From Kineosporia mesophila (GTDB taxonomy: Bacteria > Actinomycetota > Actinomycetes > Actinomycetales > Kineosporiaceae), in the NCBI RefSeq assembly GCF_021129235.1, contig NZ_JAJOMA010000010.1, positions 186,001 through 250,000 on the forward strand: a DNA stretch of 64,000 nucleotides. Direction: 5' to 3'. The position numbers were made by a program, and so were the translations under genes. Shown here one piece after another: positions 63,341 to 64,000 of this stretch. How positions within the stretch are numbered: the stretch's first letter is position 1; every line of letters begins with the position of its first letter. Below the pieces are notes generated by a model. It was not told where the DNA came from. It was given only the letters and a program-made list of their open reading frames with translations, and did not search any database.

Positions 63341-64000
63341 GTGAGCAACGAGTCCCGGGCCGAGGTTCTTGCCCGTCTGCCCCTGCGTGACGATCTGCGT
63401 GGACGCACTCCCTACGGTGCGCCACAGCTCGAGGTGCCGGTGCGGCTGAACACCAACGAGAACAGCTACGACGTGCCGGGGGAGGTGGTCGCCGCGATCC
63501 TCGACGGCGTCCGCCAGCAGGCCCGTCATCTGAACCGGTACCCCGACCGGGAGTTCACCGGGCTGCGCGAAGACCTGGCCAACTACCTCGGGCACGAGCT
63601 GGAGGCCGACCAGATCTGGGCCGCGAACGGCTCGAACGAGGTGCTCCAGCAGTTGCTCCAGGCATTCGCCGGCCCGGGGCGCACGGTGCTCGGCTTCACC
63701 CCGAGCTACTCGATGCACCCGATCATCACCGCCGGCACCGGCGCCACCTGGGTCGACGGCAAGCGGGGCAAGAAGGTGCAGCCGACGGACGACCCGGCCC
63801 AGTTCGATCTGCACGTCGAGGAGACCGTCGCGCAGATCAAGGAGCACCGGCCCCACGTCACGTTCCTCTGCTCCCCGAACAACCCCACCGGTACCGCCCT
63901 CGACCTCGAGGTGGTCAAGGCCGCCTACGACGCGACCGACGGCATCGTGATCGTCGACGAGGCCTACCACGAGTTCGCCCGCGTCGGTACGCCCAGCGCC
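63341..64000 (+). CDS. hisC: Histidinol-phosphate aminotransferase, 3' end outside window
   Basis: Class I/II PLP aminotransferase of histidine synthesis, open to the right edge (220 codons visible). Reads MSNESRAEVLARLPLR then VRLNTNENSYDVP, RYPDREFTGLRE, IWAANGSNEVLQQLLQAF, FLCSPNNPTGTALD and IVIVDEAYHEF, the expected order up to just before the PLP lysine. GTG start with leaderless promoter. Usually directly follows hisD; here 3.2 kb of other genes intervene. Confidence 0.93.
   Translation, partial: MSNESRAEVLARLPLRDDLRGRTPYGAPQLEVPVRLNTNENSYDVPGEVVAAILDGVRQQARHLNRYPDREFTGLREDLANYLGHELEADQIWAANGSNEVLQQLLQAFAGPGRTVLGFTPSYSMHPIITAGTGATWVDGKRGKKVQPTDDPAQFDLHVEETVAQIKEHRPHVTFLCSPNNPTGTALDLEVVKAAYDATDGIVIVDEAYHEFARVGTPSA

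Overview
The window is high-GC DNA (roughly 70 percent G+C by eye) from an actinomycete. The markers are a DivIVA/Wag31 homologue, SepF, an FtsZ ending in the actinobacterial [11 protein letters not shown] tail, a PknL-type kinase beside its Rv2175c-like partner, a meso-diaminopimelate MurE, and many genes that appear to be read from leaderless mRNAs. Gene order from the kinase to wag31 follows the Rv2176-Rv2145c region of Mycobacterium tuberculosis (pknL, Rv2175c, idsA2, metF, DUF3040, mraZ, rsmH ... ftsZ, yggS, sepF, yggT, wag31), with accessory genes inserted. A Kineosporia-like genus is plausible but not proven by the sequence. No tRNA, rRNA, CRISPR array, IS element or prophage was seen.

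Layout. 1-5.8 kb: a threonine aldolase cut by the window edge, a GNAT acetyltransferase, the PASTA kinase PknL, a LysM/transglycosylase protein and the Rv2175c-like DNA-binding protein. 5.8-20.7 kb: carotenoid genes in two blocks on the minus strand. Block one is crtE-crtI and crtB, with an unusual pair between them (a sialyltransferase-like protein and a polysaccharide pyruvyl transferase). Block two is crtA-, cruF-, GT2- and crtI/crtD-like genes. Between the blocks lie metF, a CDP-alcohol phosphatidyltransferase and a broken Uma2-family gene. 20.8-30.2 kb: menC, then a DNA-damage cassette under a perfect LexA box (DUF6504, HEPN, an oversized dnaE2, dinB), then a DUF3040 protein. 30.2-30.56 kb: a cluster of four strong hairpins. 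30.56-35.4 kb: moxR-DUF58-transglutaminase operon. 36.1-54.8 kb: the division and cell-wall (dcw) cluster from mraZ to wag31. 54.9-58.7 kb: DksA/TraR zinc-finger protein, lspA, rluD-like, a membrane protein, ybaK, LON-domain protein. 58.8-64 kb: hisD and the start of hisC, separated by DUF1697, TetR, SDR and an unknown gene.

The most unusual region is the dcw cluster. murF is absent between murE and mraY. The gene in the murD position is full length and translationally coupled on both sides, but its product has lost almost every catalytic residue of MurD (P-loop Thr, acidic Glu, DHxD motif, DSKATN Lys). It looks like a retained pseudoenzyme, so the cell should need another MurD and a MurF encoded elsewhere. 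pgeF/yfiH is also absent between ftsZ and yggS.

Together the genes describe envelope construction (peptidoglycan precursors, septal synthesis, polar growth, kinase control), an acyclic glycosylated carotenoid pathway with no cyclase in view, a possible surface-glycan modification pair, inducible translesion synthesis, and the beginning of histidine biosynthesis.
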